Shown: positions 17,936 through 27,433 of the stretch, piece after piece
Layout of the letters: each line of letters starts with the position of its first letter
Position numbering within the stretch: position 1 is the first letter of the stretch
From: Bacillota bacterium
GTDB taxonomy: Bacteria > Bacillota > Clostridia > Lachnospirales > Lachnospiraceae
Direction of reading: 5' to 3'
Length of the DNA stretch: 54,206 nucleotides
Assembly (NCBI GenBank): GCA_023436225.1
Contig: JAEZKA010000002.1
Coordinates: forward strand, 1 to 54,206
Program-made: the position numbers and the translations under genes
The notes under the pieces: model-generated
Database searches by the model: none
What the model saw: only the letters and a program-made list of their open reading frames with translations
What the model was told of the DNA's origin: nothing

Positions 17936-17964
17936 ATTGTAACATATCAAAAAATTATTCGCAA
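17936..17964 (-). promoter_or_regulatory. Sigma-A-type promoter of recN
   Basis: TTGCGA (17964-17959), a 17-bp spacer and TACAAT (17941-17936) on the minus strand, about 60 bp before the TTG start. No LexA-like box was recognised by eye. Confidence 0.65.
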
Positions 17965-18102
17965 TCCCAACTTTGAAACCTTGTAGGAATGCACAGATAT
18001 AAACGTTTTCCTTATGCAAATTTATGAATCCAACAAGATACAATATAAATCACTTATCATGAACAAAAGGAAGGGGCTGCTGCAAATCGTATGGTATAAA
18101 TT

Positions 18103-18155
18103 AAGGAAAGAACAACTGCATCCCTCACACACAGGATGCATGTTGTCCTTTCCTT
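18103..18155 (-). terminator. Long hairpin terminator after the BIG2 protein gene
   Basis: AAGGAAAG...CAAC.GCATCC pairs with GGATGC...GTTG.CTTTCCTT over about 20 bp with few mismatches. On the minus strand it runs into TTAATTTAT, a weak T tract. It lies 36 bp past the stop of the large Ig-like protein gene. Confidence 0.75.
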
Positions 18156-18190
18156 CAGTATAAGCTTGTGTTTGTTACAGCTTCTTCCTT

Positions 18191-21100
18191 TTAAATCTTT
18201 ACAACTTTTATTTTACAGGTCAACTTTCGTCCGTTTACATAAGCAGTAATAGTTGCTTCTCCCTTACCCTTTGATATCACATTCCCGTTCCTTACCTCTG
18301 CTACCAATTGATTACTACTACTCCAGGTAACTTTAGAGGATGCTCCCTCTACCTGTAACGGCGTATCAAATCTGGTATATTCCTGCAATGTGATCTCGGT
18401 TATGTTCAATCCGATTACGATTACTTCAACCTGGGCAGTTTTACCGGAATCAGTCATTACCGTAATATATGCTACACCGGTTGATCTTGCTGTAATCTTA
18501 CCGGTATTCTTATCAACCTTTGCTATCGCGTTATTATCGGAGCTCCAGGTCGTATGATCGGTTGATGCAGAAGGAATCAGAACCATCTGCACAATCTTTT
18601 CTTCACCTGGTAACATTACAATAGATTTATCCTGCAGCGTAATTCCAGTTGATGCTACTCTGTCATACACTGTAACATAACATAATGCTTTCTTTCCGCT
18701 GTTATCCCCGGCCTCAGCAGTAATCGTCGTAGTTCCGGCTTTGATTGCAATAACCTCTCCGTCTTCATCCACAATTGCAACACTGGGATCACTGGAAATC
18801 CACTTCGGGGACTTTATCGTAGCATTTTTGGGTCCAACCGTCGCCTTTAGCTTTTTCGTCTGACCAACTAACAAGGAGATTGTTGTCTTATTTAAGGATA
18901 TGCTTTCTACCGGATTGACTACCTGAATTTCACAGGAAGCCTCTACCTCGGTGCCGTCCAATGAAGTTGCGGTTATCGTAACAGTACCCAATCTCTTACC
19001 AGTAACCTTACCCTTCTGATTGACAGTGGCGATGTCTGAATTGCTTGTTGACCAGTATACCTCTTTATTGGTAGCATTCGGGGTCGAAACGGTTGCCACA
19101 AGGAAAACCGACTTGTCAACTCCGAGATAATAAGTCTGATAATTTAAAGTAATAGTAGATACCGCTTCTACGACATTGAGTACACAAGTAGCTGAAAAAC
19201 CACCATCCTTGGTAGTACAGGTAATGATTACCGTTCCACCGGCTACACCGGTGACCTCACCATCTTCATTAACAGTCGCTATACTTGTATTAGAGGACTT
19301 CCAGGTAACTCCCATATCAGTGGCTGTGCTGGGATTTATAGATACCTTCAACTTGAACTTTTCACCGATATAGATGGTTTTATCTGTGAAGTTAAGGATC
19401 AATCCGTTAACCGGCAATGTAACATTGACCTTACAGTATGCTACCGCACCAGTATCCAACCTTGCCATGATAATTGCAGAGCCGGCTGCCTTTGCTGTCA
19501 CCTTACCTTCATCATCTACCGTGGCAACCTTAGTATCGGAGGACTCCCATACAATTGCAGTATCCGTACTGTTCTTTGGTGTTAAGGTTGGCTTAAATAT
19601 ATGACTCTCACCAGCCTTTAGGTTCAAGGTAGCTGCATCCAGCTTAATTCCGGTAGCTACCTGCCTTACCGTAATGTTACAATATACAGATTGGCCGTTT
19701 TCCAGCGTCTTTAATATAATAGCAGTAGTTCCAACACTCTTTGCAGATACCAAACCTGTCTTATCAACAGTAGCAACGCTGGGATTGGTAGATATCCAGG
19801 TAACACTATTATTGCTGGCGTTCATAGGAAGTAATACATAGGATAATCTTTGGGATTGACCAACGTACATCGTCTTGGATGTCTCGTCAAGCGCAACTGA
19901 GGTTACAGGTATATTCACCATAATATTACATATCGCCGTAATGGCCGGAGAATCCTGGGACGTCGCAATAATTGAGACTCTTCCAGCTTTTTTTACACTT
20001 ACCAAACCATTCTGATCGACTGTTGCTACTGAATTATCGGTAGAGCTCCAGACAATCGTCTTATTCAAGGCATTGCCCGGTTCCACTGTTGCACGCAGCT
20101 GAAGCCTTGTTGTCTTTAAATCGATCGTAATATTAGACTCTGATAAGGTGATACCAGTAACCGGCTGTTGAACACTGATATGACTATAGCCAACGACAAC
20201 ATTATCCTGATTGATCGCTGAAATCACTGCATGTCCGCCTGACTTAGCCTTAATTGTAGCGGTTAAGTCACTTGCTTCAACTACTTCTACTATATTAATA
20301 TCAGATGATTTCCATTTCAGCTTAATATTGGACAAATCCTTTGGCTTAATCTCGGCATGTAGAGTAACATATGCTCCAATTGCTAAAGTCTTCTCTAGTG
20401 GATCAATTGTGATCGTGTCTACCGATTGTTGTACCGTAATATCACAATAAGCCTCCTTAACAATACCATCAATCGTCTGCTGTGCGGTTATCCTTACCTT
20501 TCCTTTCTTTACACCGGTAACCAAGCCACCATCAACAGTAGCAATACTATCATCACTACTTCTCCATGTGATTTGGGCTTCGGAATCGGTAACATCCGCA
20601 ATCAGCTTCAAAGTACCCTTTGTATTAATGACCGCATTGGTCATACTAAGTGAGATTCCGTCAATAACCCGAACTGTAATCACAAAATCAGGGATCGGAA
20701 ATGTAAATAGGTTCAAGCTTTTATTAAAGGTACAGGTAATCGTTGCGATGCCCCTCTTACCGGCAGTTAATTTACCCTTACTGTCCACACTTACTATATT
20801 CGGGTCACTTGTCTTATATTGAAAGGTATTTTCACTTGGTATATTCGAATTGTCAATTATACTATAGGTGTCCTTTACCTGCATTGTTATGTTGAGATCA
20901 TTCACACGTATCGGAACCACAATCTTCATATAAGCCTTATCCACAGCTGTCTCTAATGTATATTCCTTGTCAGCAATTGCATAAATCTCATAGGTTCCGG
21001 CTTTAACATTAGTAAATTCGACATTACCACTAACATCACTGACCGTATATTTTAGCTTTGATGAATCTGGCTTCAGCTTCTCACGAGGCTTTTTGCTTAA

Positions 21101-21985
21101 ATCATATACTTCCCACTTCAGAAATTTAGCAAGCTTTGCGCTAGAAATGAGTCTAAATGCACTCGGTACATCCTCTATAATATGGACCGGATCATTAATG
21201 TCAGGAGAAATAGCGGAAGGATACGAGATAGCACCACCTGAAACAGAATTGAAATTAATCGTAAACTTTGGTGATACAGCTACCGTCAACGTCTTGGTCA
21301 ACGGCTTATCTCTACCAGACATCGTAGTTGTTGTAATTGTAATTTCAGAAGTACCGCTGCCAACCGCCGTTACTTCACCGCTAGTCTCATTTACAGTAGC
21401 AACCGAGGTATTACTGCTAGAAAACATAATTCCTGATTCAATCGCTCCACCTGATACAGTAATCGCACCAGAAGAATAGTCAACATATTTTAACTTAATT
21501 GTCTTCTTGTCACCAACATTATTAATCTCAAGCACTTCATTCCCCGTCGTTGTAATCTGCTTCATGGGTGTCTGACTCTTATCAACCTGGAGATCCACCC
21601 AGACAACACAGCTCAATGTCTTCTGATAGCTCCCCGAGGTTATATATGCTGTAATTGTTGTATAACCGGGACCTTTTCTTACCATTTTCTTTGATGTTTC
21701 TAAACCGGCTGCTCCCGTATCCAGCTCAACTACTCCCGGTGATATGGATACCCATTCTACACTTACAGGTGTTGCCCATCCATCGGCTGCAACGCTGATA
21801 TAATCCTCTTTGTTTTTTAATTCGATCGTAGAAAGATGACCATATTCCTTTCCTCCTATCTCAAAATGAAACTCCGGTAAAGTAACTCCCGAGGCATAAA
21901 CCTTTTCCTGCCGGACTAAGGTTAATAGGACGAAAAAAAACAAACAGAATACGACTGACGTTCCAACCTTTTTTGCTATACTCAT
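18191..21985 (-). CDS. Secreted 1264-residue protein of bacterial Ig-like (BIG2) repeats
   Basis: A signal peptide (hydrophobic 12-25, cleavage probably after VYASG near residue 33) is followed by a tandem array of about 12-14 Ig-like units of 80-90 residues. Each has the BIG2 pattern WxSSDxxVAxVDxxGxVTxxxxGxxxI; good examples are WSSTDNSVATVDQNGLV and WKSSNTSIATVNEDGEV. One unit near residues 285-340 is atypical. No catalytic domain, LPXTG motif, S-layer homology domain or transmembrane tail is seen, so attachment to the cell is unclear. BIG2 domains occur in adhesins and wall proteins; an adhesive or structural role is an inference. The start follows AGGAGG. It is monocistronic. Confidence 0.88.
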   Translation of the reverse strand: MSIAKKVGTSVVFCLFFFVLLTLVRQEKVYASGVTLPEFHFEIGGKEYGHLSTIELKNKEDYISVAADGWATPVSVEWVSISPGVVELDTGAAGLETSKKMVRKGPGYTTITAYITSGSYQKTLSCVVWVDLQVDKSQTPMKQITTTGNEVLEINNVGDKKTIKLKYVDYSSGAITVSGGAIESGIMFSSSNTSVATVNETSGEVTAVGSGTSEITITTTTMSGRDKPLTKTLTVAVSPKFTINFNSVSGGAISYPSAISPDINDPVHIIEDVPSAFRLISSAKLAKFLKWEVYDLSKKPREKLKPDSSKLKYTVSDVSGNVEFTNVKAGTYEIYAIADKEYTLETAVDKAYMKIVVPIRVNDLNITMQVKDTYSIIDNSNIPSENTFQYKTSDPNIVSVDSKGKLTAGKRGIATITCTFNKSLNLFTFPIPDFVITVRVIDGISLSMTNAVINTKGTLKLIADVTDSEAQITWRSSDDSIATVDGGLVTGVKKGKVRITAQQTIDGIVKEAYCDITVQQSVDTITIDPLEKTLAIGAYVTLHAEIKPKDLSNIKLKWKSSDINIVEVVEASDLTATIKAKSGGHAVISAINQDNVVVGYSHISVQQPVTGITLSESNITIDLKTTRLQLRATVEPGNALNKTIVWSSTDNSVATVDQNGLVSVKKAGRVSIIATSQDSPAITAICNIMVNIPVTSVALDETSKTMYVGQSQRLSYVLLPMNASNNSVTWISTNPSVATVDKTGLVSAKSVGTTAIILKTLENGQSVYCNITVRQVATGIKLDAATLNLKAGESHIFKPTLTPKNSTDTAIVWESSDTKVATVDDEGKVTAKAAGSAIIMARLDTGAVAYCKVNVTLPVNGLILNFTDKTIYIGEKFKLKVSINPSTATDMGVTWKSSNTSIATVNEDGEVTGVAGGTVIITCTTKDGGFSATCVLNVVEAVSTITLNYQTYYLGVDKSVFLVATVSTPNATNKEVYWSTSNSDIATVNQKGKVTGKRLGTVTITATSLDGTEVEASCEIQVVNPVESISLNKTTISLLVGQTKKLKATVGPKNATIKSPKWISSDPSVAIVDEDGEVIAIKAGTTTITAEAGDNSGKKALCYVTVYDRVASTGITLQDKSIVMLPGEEKIVQMVLIPSASTDHTTWSSDNNAIAKVDKNTGKITARSTGVAYITVMTDSGKTAQVEVIVIGLNITEITLQEYTRFDTPLQVEGASSKVTWSSSNQLVAEVRNGNVISKGKGEATITAYVNGRKLTCKIKVVKI

Positions 21986-22122
21986 TATGCAACCTCCTAA
22001 ACCATATCTTAATCAATATATCGGTAATATACATGGATTATATTAGTTCTCTTACCAATATAATAATTGGAATTTTTGGCAGTTATGTGTCAGTTTTTGT
22101 AGCAAATTATGGCTATACAGCA

Positions 22123-22152
22123 AAAAGGATGTGCTCTGATACACATCCTTTT
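22123..22152 (-). terminator. Intrinsic terminator after the metal ATPase gene
   Basis: AAAAGGATGTG (22123-22133) pairs with CACATCCTTTT (22142-22152) around an 8-base loop. On the minus strand it ends in TTTTTG. It lies just after the ATPase stop. Confidence 0.9.
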
Positions 22153-22159
22153 CTTAAAC

Positions 22160-24280
22160 CTATCTTACTCTCATCGCTCTCATAGCATTGAATAAAGCGA
22201 TGAGTGCGACACCTACATCTGCGAAGATTGCAAACCAGATAGAGGTAATGTTAAAGAATGCAAGAACCATAATAAGAAGCTTTACACCCAATGCAAATAT
22301 GATATTCTGGGTAACAATTGACTTAGTCTTGCGAGCAATCTTCATTGCTGTTGCGATCTTACCGATCTCGTCATTCATGATTACGATATCTGCCGCTTCA
22401 ATCGCTGCATCCGATCCCACACCGCCCATTGCGATTCCGATATCCGCCTGCGCCAGAACCGGAGCATCGTTGATGCCGTCACCTACAAAAATAATCTTCC
22501 CTTTCCCGGTCACCTCTGCCTTCAATCGTTCAAACCAGGAAACCTTATCCTGGGGTAGTAGCTCAGCCCGATACTCATCCACACCGCATTGCTCAGCGAT
22601 TTCCCTTGCTGCATTAGTATGATCACCGGTCAGCATTACAGTTCTTCTGACACCGAATTGCTTAAGCTGGGCAATCATATCACTAACTCCATCCTTTAAC
22701 TCATCTGCAATAAGAAGATAACCCATATAATCTCTTCCTGCTGCTAAATGTACTATACTGCCGTTTGCCGTAACCTCAGGAACATTAATTCCATATGTCT
22801 GCATTAATTTATCATTTCCCGCATAGATGATTTTACCGTTATATTCCGCTGTCACACCGTACCCTGCGATTTCAGTAATCTGAGCAGGTTCAATCGAAGC
22901 GCTGGGATTTGATTTCTCATAGAATGCTTTGATTGATTTTGCAATAGGGTGAAGGGAATGATTTTCGGCGATTGCTGCAAGCCTTATTAGTTCATCTGAA
23001 GATACCTGATCTGCTGGAGCGACCTTAACCACCTCAAATACTCCCTTGGTTAAGGTACCTGTCTTATCAAATACAACAGTATCTACCTGTTGTAACGCAT
23101 CCAGATAATTCCCTCCCTTGATAAGGATACCTTGCTTTGCACCTCCGCCAATTCCGCCAAAGAAGCTGAGTGGGATAGAAATTACCAGTGCACAGGGACA
23201 GGAAATGATAAGGAAGCTAAGTGCCCGATACAGCCAATCTGTAAAGGTACCAAAGCCGAGTAATGGTGGAATGATAGCTACAGCAATGGCAGAATACACG
23301 ACAATCGGTGTATAATATCTGGCGAATTTGGTGATGAACTTCTCACTCTGTGATTTCTTACTGCCTGCATTCTGAACCAGCTCCAGAATCTTGGAGACAG
23401 TAGCCTCACCGTAGCTCTTTTTCACCATAACTTCAATTACTCCGCTGGTATTTATGGTACCTGATAACACATTATCCCCAGGTAATACCTCTCTTGGAAC
23501 GCTCTCACCGGTCAATGCTCTGGTGTCTAAAAAGCTGTTTCCCTTGGTAATCACACCGTCCAAGGGAATACGTTCTCCGGGTTTAATCAAGATGGTTCTT
23601 CCCACTTCTACTAGTTCGGGTGAGACAACGTTGATGCTCTCTCCATCCAAAAGGTTTGCGTAATCCGGACGAATATCCATAAGTCCTGTAATGTTCTTCT
23701 TTGATCTGTGAACTGCCATATCCTGAAGTAATTCACCAATTCCGTAAAAAACAAGAACTGCGATTGCTTCCACTGTCTCTCCGATCAAAAACGCGCCAAG
23801 TGAAGCAATGCCCATCAAAAAATTTTCGTCAAAGACCTGGCCCTTTCGAACATTCTTCACGGCTGACCACAATATTTCATAACCTGCCAGAAGATATGCT
23901 ATAATTAGAAATGCTAGGTCTACTGACGACGGCAGCTTTAGTAGAGATACCGATATCGTAATAATCACTGCGATGCCAAGTCGAATCAAATATGACTTAA
24001 GCTCTCCGGCCTCCTCTTTCTCTCCATGCTCTTTCTGATTACCGGATGCAGCCATGGATAAATCCAACACCTTCACTGATGGCTCATGTGCCATTACAAT
24101 CCGCTTCACTGCGGAGGTCAAGTCGAAATCACTGGATTTAAGCCCTACGCTTAATTTGTTATTCATTAGATTTAGATTAGCCTCCGATACCTCATCTAAG
24201 GCCCCGACTTCCTCTTCGATTCGTGATGCACAATTTGCACAGCACAACCCCTCTAAAATATATTCCTTCTTATCACTCAT
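22160..24280 (-). CDS. cadA: Heavy-metal P1B-type ATPase, Zn/Cd/Pb class
   Basis: This 706-residue pump exports soft divalent cations with ATP. The N-terminal metal-binding domain (1-75) has CCANC with Cys14 and Cys17. Eight membrane helices follow; the CPC motif of the transport site (SCPCALVISIP) is near residue 362. The phosphorylation motif DKTGTLT is near 402, the HP motif SLHPIA near 455, and GDGINDAP in the hinge. CPC with a CadC-type repressor next door indicates Zn/Cd/Pb rather than Cu. The ATG at 24280 follows GGAGGG; a 12-residue longer frame lacks support. It follows the repressor by 39 bp. Confidence 0.9.
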   Translation of the reverse strand: MSDKKEYILEGLCCANCASRIEEEVGALDEVSEANLNLMNNKLSVGLKSSDFDLTSAVKRIVMAHEPSVKVLDLSMAASGNQKEHGEKEEAGELKSYLIRLGIAVIITISVSLLKLPSSVDLAFLIIAYLLAGYEILWSAVKNVRKGQVFDENFLMGIASLGAFLIGETVEAIAVLVFYGIGELLQDMAVHRSKKNITGLMDIRPDYANLLDGESINVVSPELVEVGRTILIKPGERIPLDGVITKGNSFLDTRALTGESVPREVLPGDNVLSGTINTSGVIEVMVKKSYGEATVSKILELVQNAGSKKSQSEKFITKFARYYTPIVVYSAIAVAIIPPLLGFGTFTDWLYRALSFLIISCPCALVISIPLSFFGGIGGGAKQGILIKGGNYLDALQQVDTVVFDKTGTLTKGVFEVVKVAPADQVSSDELIRLAAIAENHSLHPIAKSIKAFYEKSNPSASIEPAQITEIAGYGVTAEYNGKIIYAGNDKLMQTYGINVPEVTANGSIVHLAAGRDYMGYLLIADELKDGVSDMIAQLKQFGVRRTVMLTGDHTNAAREIAEQCGVDEYRAELLPQDKVSWFERLKAEVTGKGKIIFVGDGINDAPVLAQADIGIAMGGVGSDAAIEAADIVIMNDEIGKIATAMKIARKTKSIVTQNIIFALGVKLLIMVLAFFNITSIWFAIFADVGVALIALFNAMRAMRVR

Positions 24281-24319
24281 ATAATCCCTCCATTCAAACG
24301 CCTTTCGACACCACACTTT

Positions 24320-24682
24320 CTACTTTTCTCCGATATGCTCTAAACCGATCTCAAGAATATTCTTCACATGCTCATCCTTCAAAGAATAATATACAATCTT
24401 TCCATCCTTTCGGTACTTCACAAGCTTATCCTGGCGAAGAGTCTTAAGCTGATGGGATATAGCCGATTTTGTCATATTCAGTAATACTGCTAAATCGCAG
24501 ACACACATCTCACTTCGGTCCAATGCCCATAATATCTTAATTCTAGTACTGTCTCCGAATACTTTAAAGAAATCTGCCAGGTCATAAAGTATCTCCTCCT
24601 GAGGCATTGTCTGACTTACCTCCTCTACGACATCCGAGTGGATTACTTCACAATCACATACTGCAAATTTATCTTGGCTCAT
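24320..24682 (-). CDS. cadC: ArsR-family metal-sensing repressor, CadC type
   Basis: This 120-residue winged-helix protein derepresses metal efflux genes when it binds metal. Both metal sites of CadC-like sensors are visible: the alpha3N-type thiol site (Cys9, Cys11 in AVCDCE with Cys60, Cys62 in EMCVCDLA), which binds Cd/Pb, and the alpha5 site (Asp103, His105, His116, Glu119 in DxHx10HxxE), which binds Zn. The recognition helix is KSAISHQLKTL. The start follows GAAGGGAG. It is cotranscribed with the ATPase from a promoter with a palindrome at 24740-24759. The symbol is assigned by motif similarity and context. Confidence 0.88.
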   Translation of the reverse strand: MSQDKFAVCDCEVIHSDVVEEVSQTMPQEEILYDLADFFKVFGDSTRIKILWALDRSEMCVCDLAVLLNMTKSAISHQLKTLRQDKLVKYRKDGKIVYYSLKDEHVKNILEIGLEHIGEK

Positions 24683-24739
24683 AATACTACTCCCTTCTAA
24701 TAAGTTTTCTATTCTAAATTAGTAATTCAATAATTGATT

Positions 24740-24759
24740 AGTTGAGTAATTGTTCAACT
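24740..24759. promoter_or_regulatory. Palindromic operator candidate for the CadC-type repressor
   Basis: AGTTGA (24740-24745) and TCAACT (24754-24759) are perfect 6-bp arms around 8 bases. They lie just downstream of the -10 of the repressor promoter, where an ArsR-family protein would block transcription. Further TTCAAT/ATTGA half-sites flank it. Confidence 0.6.
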
Positions 24760-24764
24760 GTTTG

Positions 24765-24792
24765 ATTATATTATATTCCAGTTCTTAGTAAA
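24765..24792 (-). promoter_or_regulatory. Promoter of the cadC-cadA operon
   Basis: TTTACT (24792-24787), 16 bp and TATAAT (24770-24765) on the minus strand. It points away from the larE promoter. Confidence 0.55.
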
Positions 24793-24832
24793 ACGCAACT
24801 TGTTTTTTATATTTTCATAAATTGATAAATAC

Positions 24833-24861
24833 TTGTAAATATGATGATTTCATTATATAAT
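24833..24861 (+). promoter_or_regulatory. Sigma-A promoter of larE
   Basis: TTGTAA (24833-24838), 17 bp and TATAAT (24856-24861) on the plus strand, about 85 bp before the larE ATG. Confidence 0.75.
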
Positions 24862-24947
24862 ATATCATACTTATTTGATATGAATACTGCGTATTATCGT
24901 TCAGGTAAACATCTCTATCAAACTAAAATTTCAATAAGGAGTGTAAT

Positions 24948-25793
24948 ATGGATCGGTTGGAGGAAAAATATAATGAATTACTAGAGTTATTAAGAAGTTA
25001 TGAAAGTGTAGCAGTTGCATTCTCTGGCGGAGTAGATTCTACCTTTTTATTAAATGCTGCGAAGGAGGCTCTTGGTGATAAGGTAATTGCTGTCACAGCC
25101 CGTTCTCTCAGCTTTCCTACCAGAGAATTGAATGAAGCGAAAGTCTTTGCCAGCCAGATCAGCATCGAGCATCTCGTTGTTGATTCGGAAGAATTGGATA
25201 TAGATGGTTTCTCTCAGAATCCTAAGAACCGTTGTTATCTATGTAAATCCGAACTTTTTACAAAGATTACTGAGATCGCTCAGAACAGAAATATTAGTGT
25301 GATACTGGAAGCATCCAATCAGGATGATAACGGGGATTACCGTCCCGGCTTATTAGCAGTACAGGAATTAGGGATTCATAGCCCACTAAGACAAATAGGC
25401 TTTACCAAAGATGAAATTCGTATCTTATCAAAGGAGCAGAAGCTACCTACCTGGAATAAACCCTCCTTCGCTTGCTTATCCTCCCGTTTTCCTTATGGCG
25501 AAAGCATCACTCCAGAACGATTAATCATGATTGATAAGGCAGAGCAATATCTGTTGGATCTTGGTATCTGGCAGGTTAGAGTTCGTATCCATAACAATCT
25601 GGCTCGAATCGAAACAGACGAGAATGGGTTTAAGCTCCTTCTTGAAGCTCAGCTTCGCAATCAAGTATTTGAAGAATTTCGTAAAATCGGCTTCACCTAT
25701 ATTTCTCTGGATCTGAAAGGCTATCGAACCGGTAGCATGAATGAGACGTTAAGTTCTGCTGAGCTTCAATATGGAACAGCGAGCAAAAGATAG
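24948..25793 (+). CDS. larE: ATP-dependent sacrificial sulfur transferase LarE
   Basis: This 281-residue PP-loop enzyme inserts sulfur into the nickel-pincer nucleotide cofactor of lactate racemase and related enzymes. The PP-loop SGGVDST spans 26-32, and the family motif CYLCK holds Cys96 and Cys99. Cys176 in KPSFACLSSR occupies the position of the sulfur-donating cysteine known from Lactobacillus plantarum LarE, which becomes dehydroalanine after one turnover. The ATG follows AAGGAG. It is a lone plus-strand gene, with no larB, larC or racemase in the window. A donor-cysteine rather than iron-sulfur mechanism is an inference. Confidence 0.92.
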   Translation: MDRLEEKYNELLELLRSYESVAVAFSGGVDSTFLLNAAKEALGDKVIAVTARSLSFPTRELNEAKVFASQISIEHLVVDSEELDIDGFSQNPKNRCYLCKSELFTKITEIAQNRNISVILEASNQDDNGDYRPGLLAVQELGIHSPLRQIGFTKDEIRILSKEQKLPTWNKPSFACLSSRFPYGESITPERLIMIDKAEQYLLDLGIWQVRVRIHNNLARIETDENGFKLLLEAQLRNQVFEEFRKIGFTYISLDLKGYRTGSMNETLSSAELQYGTASKR

Positions 25794-25810
25794 GTTGAAG
25801 TAATCAAATT

Positions 25811-25850
25811 TCGGTTTAATGTCATTGCAGAGCCGAATTATTTTTTTTGA
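25811..25850 (+). terminator. Possible weak terminator of larE
   Basis: TTCGG and CCGAA can pair across about 20 bases, followed on the plus strand by TTATTTTTTTT. The short stem makes this weaker than the hairpin at 25858-25898. Confidence 0.45.
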
Positions 25851-25857
25851 ATACATA

Positions 25858-25898
25858 AAAAGCCGAGTTCCGTACCTGTTTGTACTCACTCGGCTTTT
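25858..25898. terminator. Bidirectional terminator between larE and the MATE gene
   Basis: AAAAGCCGAGT (25858-25868) pairs with ACTCGGCTTTT (25888-25898) around about 19 bases. The A/T ends give T tracts on both strands, serving the converging larE and MATE genes. Confidence 0.88.
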
Positions 25899-25909
25899 AA
25901 CTCAGCTTT

Positions 25910-27235
25910 TTATATAATGTTTAGATTACGGTACTTTTCCTTCAGGAATCTTGTCACAAAGAAGATAGAGCGGAATAACCAGTCGATCGTCATCGCAATC
26001 CATACTCCCAATACTCCAAGATCAAATATAATTGCCAATACGTAGCTAAAACCAATTCTCCATACCCACATGGAAATCATCGATAACCACATCGTGTATT
26101 TAACATCATTCGCCGCTCTAAGAGCATTTGGTAAGGTAAAAGATAAGGGCCAGATCAGAGTTGCCAGGATACAATGATATATCATTAATTCGCTGGCAAT
26201 CTTCGCTGTCTGTTCCGTCAAGCCATATAGGTTCAAGATCAACGGTATACTAAAAATAAGAATTAGATTGATAATTGCCATACAGATATAAGCGAATCGC
26301 ATCAAACGGAAGGTATAGCGCTTTACAGCATCATATTCGCCTGCTCCGATGCATCGACCTACAACCGTAATCAAGGCAAGGCCTACAGCCGATCCGGGAA
26401 GAACCCCCAATCCTCCGACGGTTCCTGCAACCGCATTGGCCGTGATTGCTGAAGTACCGAGACCTGCAATGATTCCCTGTACTAAAATCTTACCAATCTG
26501 AAATGCACTATTCTCAAGACCGTTGGGAATCCCAATCCGAAGTATCCTCTTAATCATACTACTGTTAATTCGATAAGCACGTAAGGGTTCGAGATGAATC
26601 GCATGCTTTTTATTTCTAATAAGCACATACATGGTGACTGCTGCAAAAATTCTTGAGATTAACGTTGCGATTGCAGCTCCGGCGACACCCATACCAAAAC
26701 CAAAGATAAAAATCGCATTGAATACAATATTAATCATATTCATAATAAAAGCGATTGTCATTGATACCTTGGAATTGCCCATAGAACGGAATAAGGCGGC
26801 ACAAGCATTATATATGGCTATGAAGGGAAAGGATAAGGCGGAATAAAACAGATAGGTCCTTGCATTATCCATAACATCGCCACTAACATTGCCAAATAAA
26901 AGTATCAGAACTTTGTTTCCGAATAAAAGTGCAATTGCCATTAAAATCAAAGATAACGCAAGAATTGCAACCAGCAGCTGTTCGCCTGCTTTACAGGCCG
27001 CACTCTCGTTTTTTTGGCCAAGATACTGTGCAGAAACCACCGCACCTCCTGTTGCCATCGCACCAAAGAGTCCGATCAGAAGAACATTCACTGTATCCAC
27101 TAAGGATACACCGGAAACCGCTGCCTCTCCTACTCTTGCTACCATCATACTGTCAGCCATTCCAACGGTTACCGCCAACAGCTGTTCTATGATTAACGGA
27201 ATGATTAACTTTATTAAATCCTTTTTCGAAAACAT
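25910..27235 (-). CDS. MATE-family efflux transporter
   Basis: The 441-residue membrane protein has 12 hydrophobic helices in two similar halves. Family hallmarks include the N-terminal IPLIIEQLLAVTVGMADSMMVARVG segment, read here as motif positions 12-36, and GGAVVSAQYLGQKN after helix 2. MATE proteins export cationic compounds in exchange for sodium or protons; the substrate cannot be told from sequence. The ATG follows AGAGGCGA. It is monocistronic, with a promoter at 27434-27462, a leader of about 190 nt and a shared terminator with larE. Confidence 0.92.
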   Translation of the reverse strand: MFSKKDLIKLIIPLIIEQLLAVTVGMADSMMVARVGEAAVSGVSLVDTVNVLLIGLFGAMATGGAVVSAQYLGQKNESAACKAGEQLLVAILALSLILMAIALLFGNKVLILLFGNVSGDVMDNARTYLFYSALSFPFIAIYNACAALFRSMGNSKVSMTIAFIMNMINIVFNAIFIFGFGMGVAGAAIATLISRIFAAVTMYVLIRNKKHAIHLEPLRAYRINSSMIKRILRIGIPNGLENSAFQIGKILVQGIIAGLGTSAITANAVAGTVGGLGVLPGSAVGLALITVVGRCIGAGEYDAVKRYTFRLMRFAYICMAIINLILIFSIPLILNLYGLTEQTAKIASELMIYHCILATLIWPLSFTLPNALRAANDVKYTMWLSMISMWVWRIGFSYVLAIIFDLGVLGVWIAMTIDWLFRSIFFVTRFLKEKYRNLNII

Positions 27236-27433
27236 TTTATCGCCTCTATGTATTCATATTCATTCGAAGAAATTGTACGCAGCTCTAAAAATTATGGTTC
27301 GCGTGGGGGTTCTCATATGTGCATGCAAATGTGGGAAAACACAAAGGGGACTACCTCTCTTCGTCAGTCGGTCGCCCCCATATTATCATTATTTCTTCAA
27401 TGTGCTATCTAAAACATCAATTTCTACTGATTA
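27236..27433 (-). promoter_or_regulatory. Long structured 5' leader of the MATE gene
   Basis: About 190 nt separate the predicted start of transcription from the ATG. The leader contains GGGGGCGACC...GGTAGTCCCC, able to form a hairpin (about 27347-27380), and a stretch near 27297-27340 (GTTCGCGTGGGGGTTC, then GTGCATGCAAATGTGGG) resembling family B repeats. It matches no riboswitch class that I recognise. Confidence 0.35.

Noticed and set aside
27236..27433. Guanidine or preQ1 riboswitch in the MATE leader
   Set aside because: None of the conserved core sequences of these classes that I know could be found.
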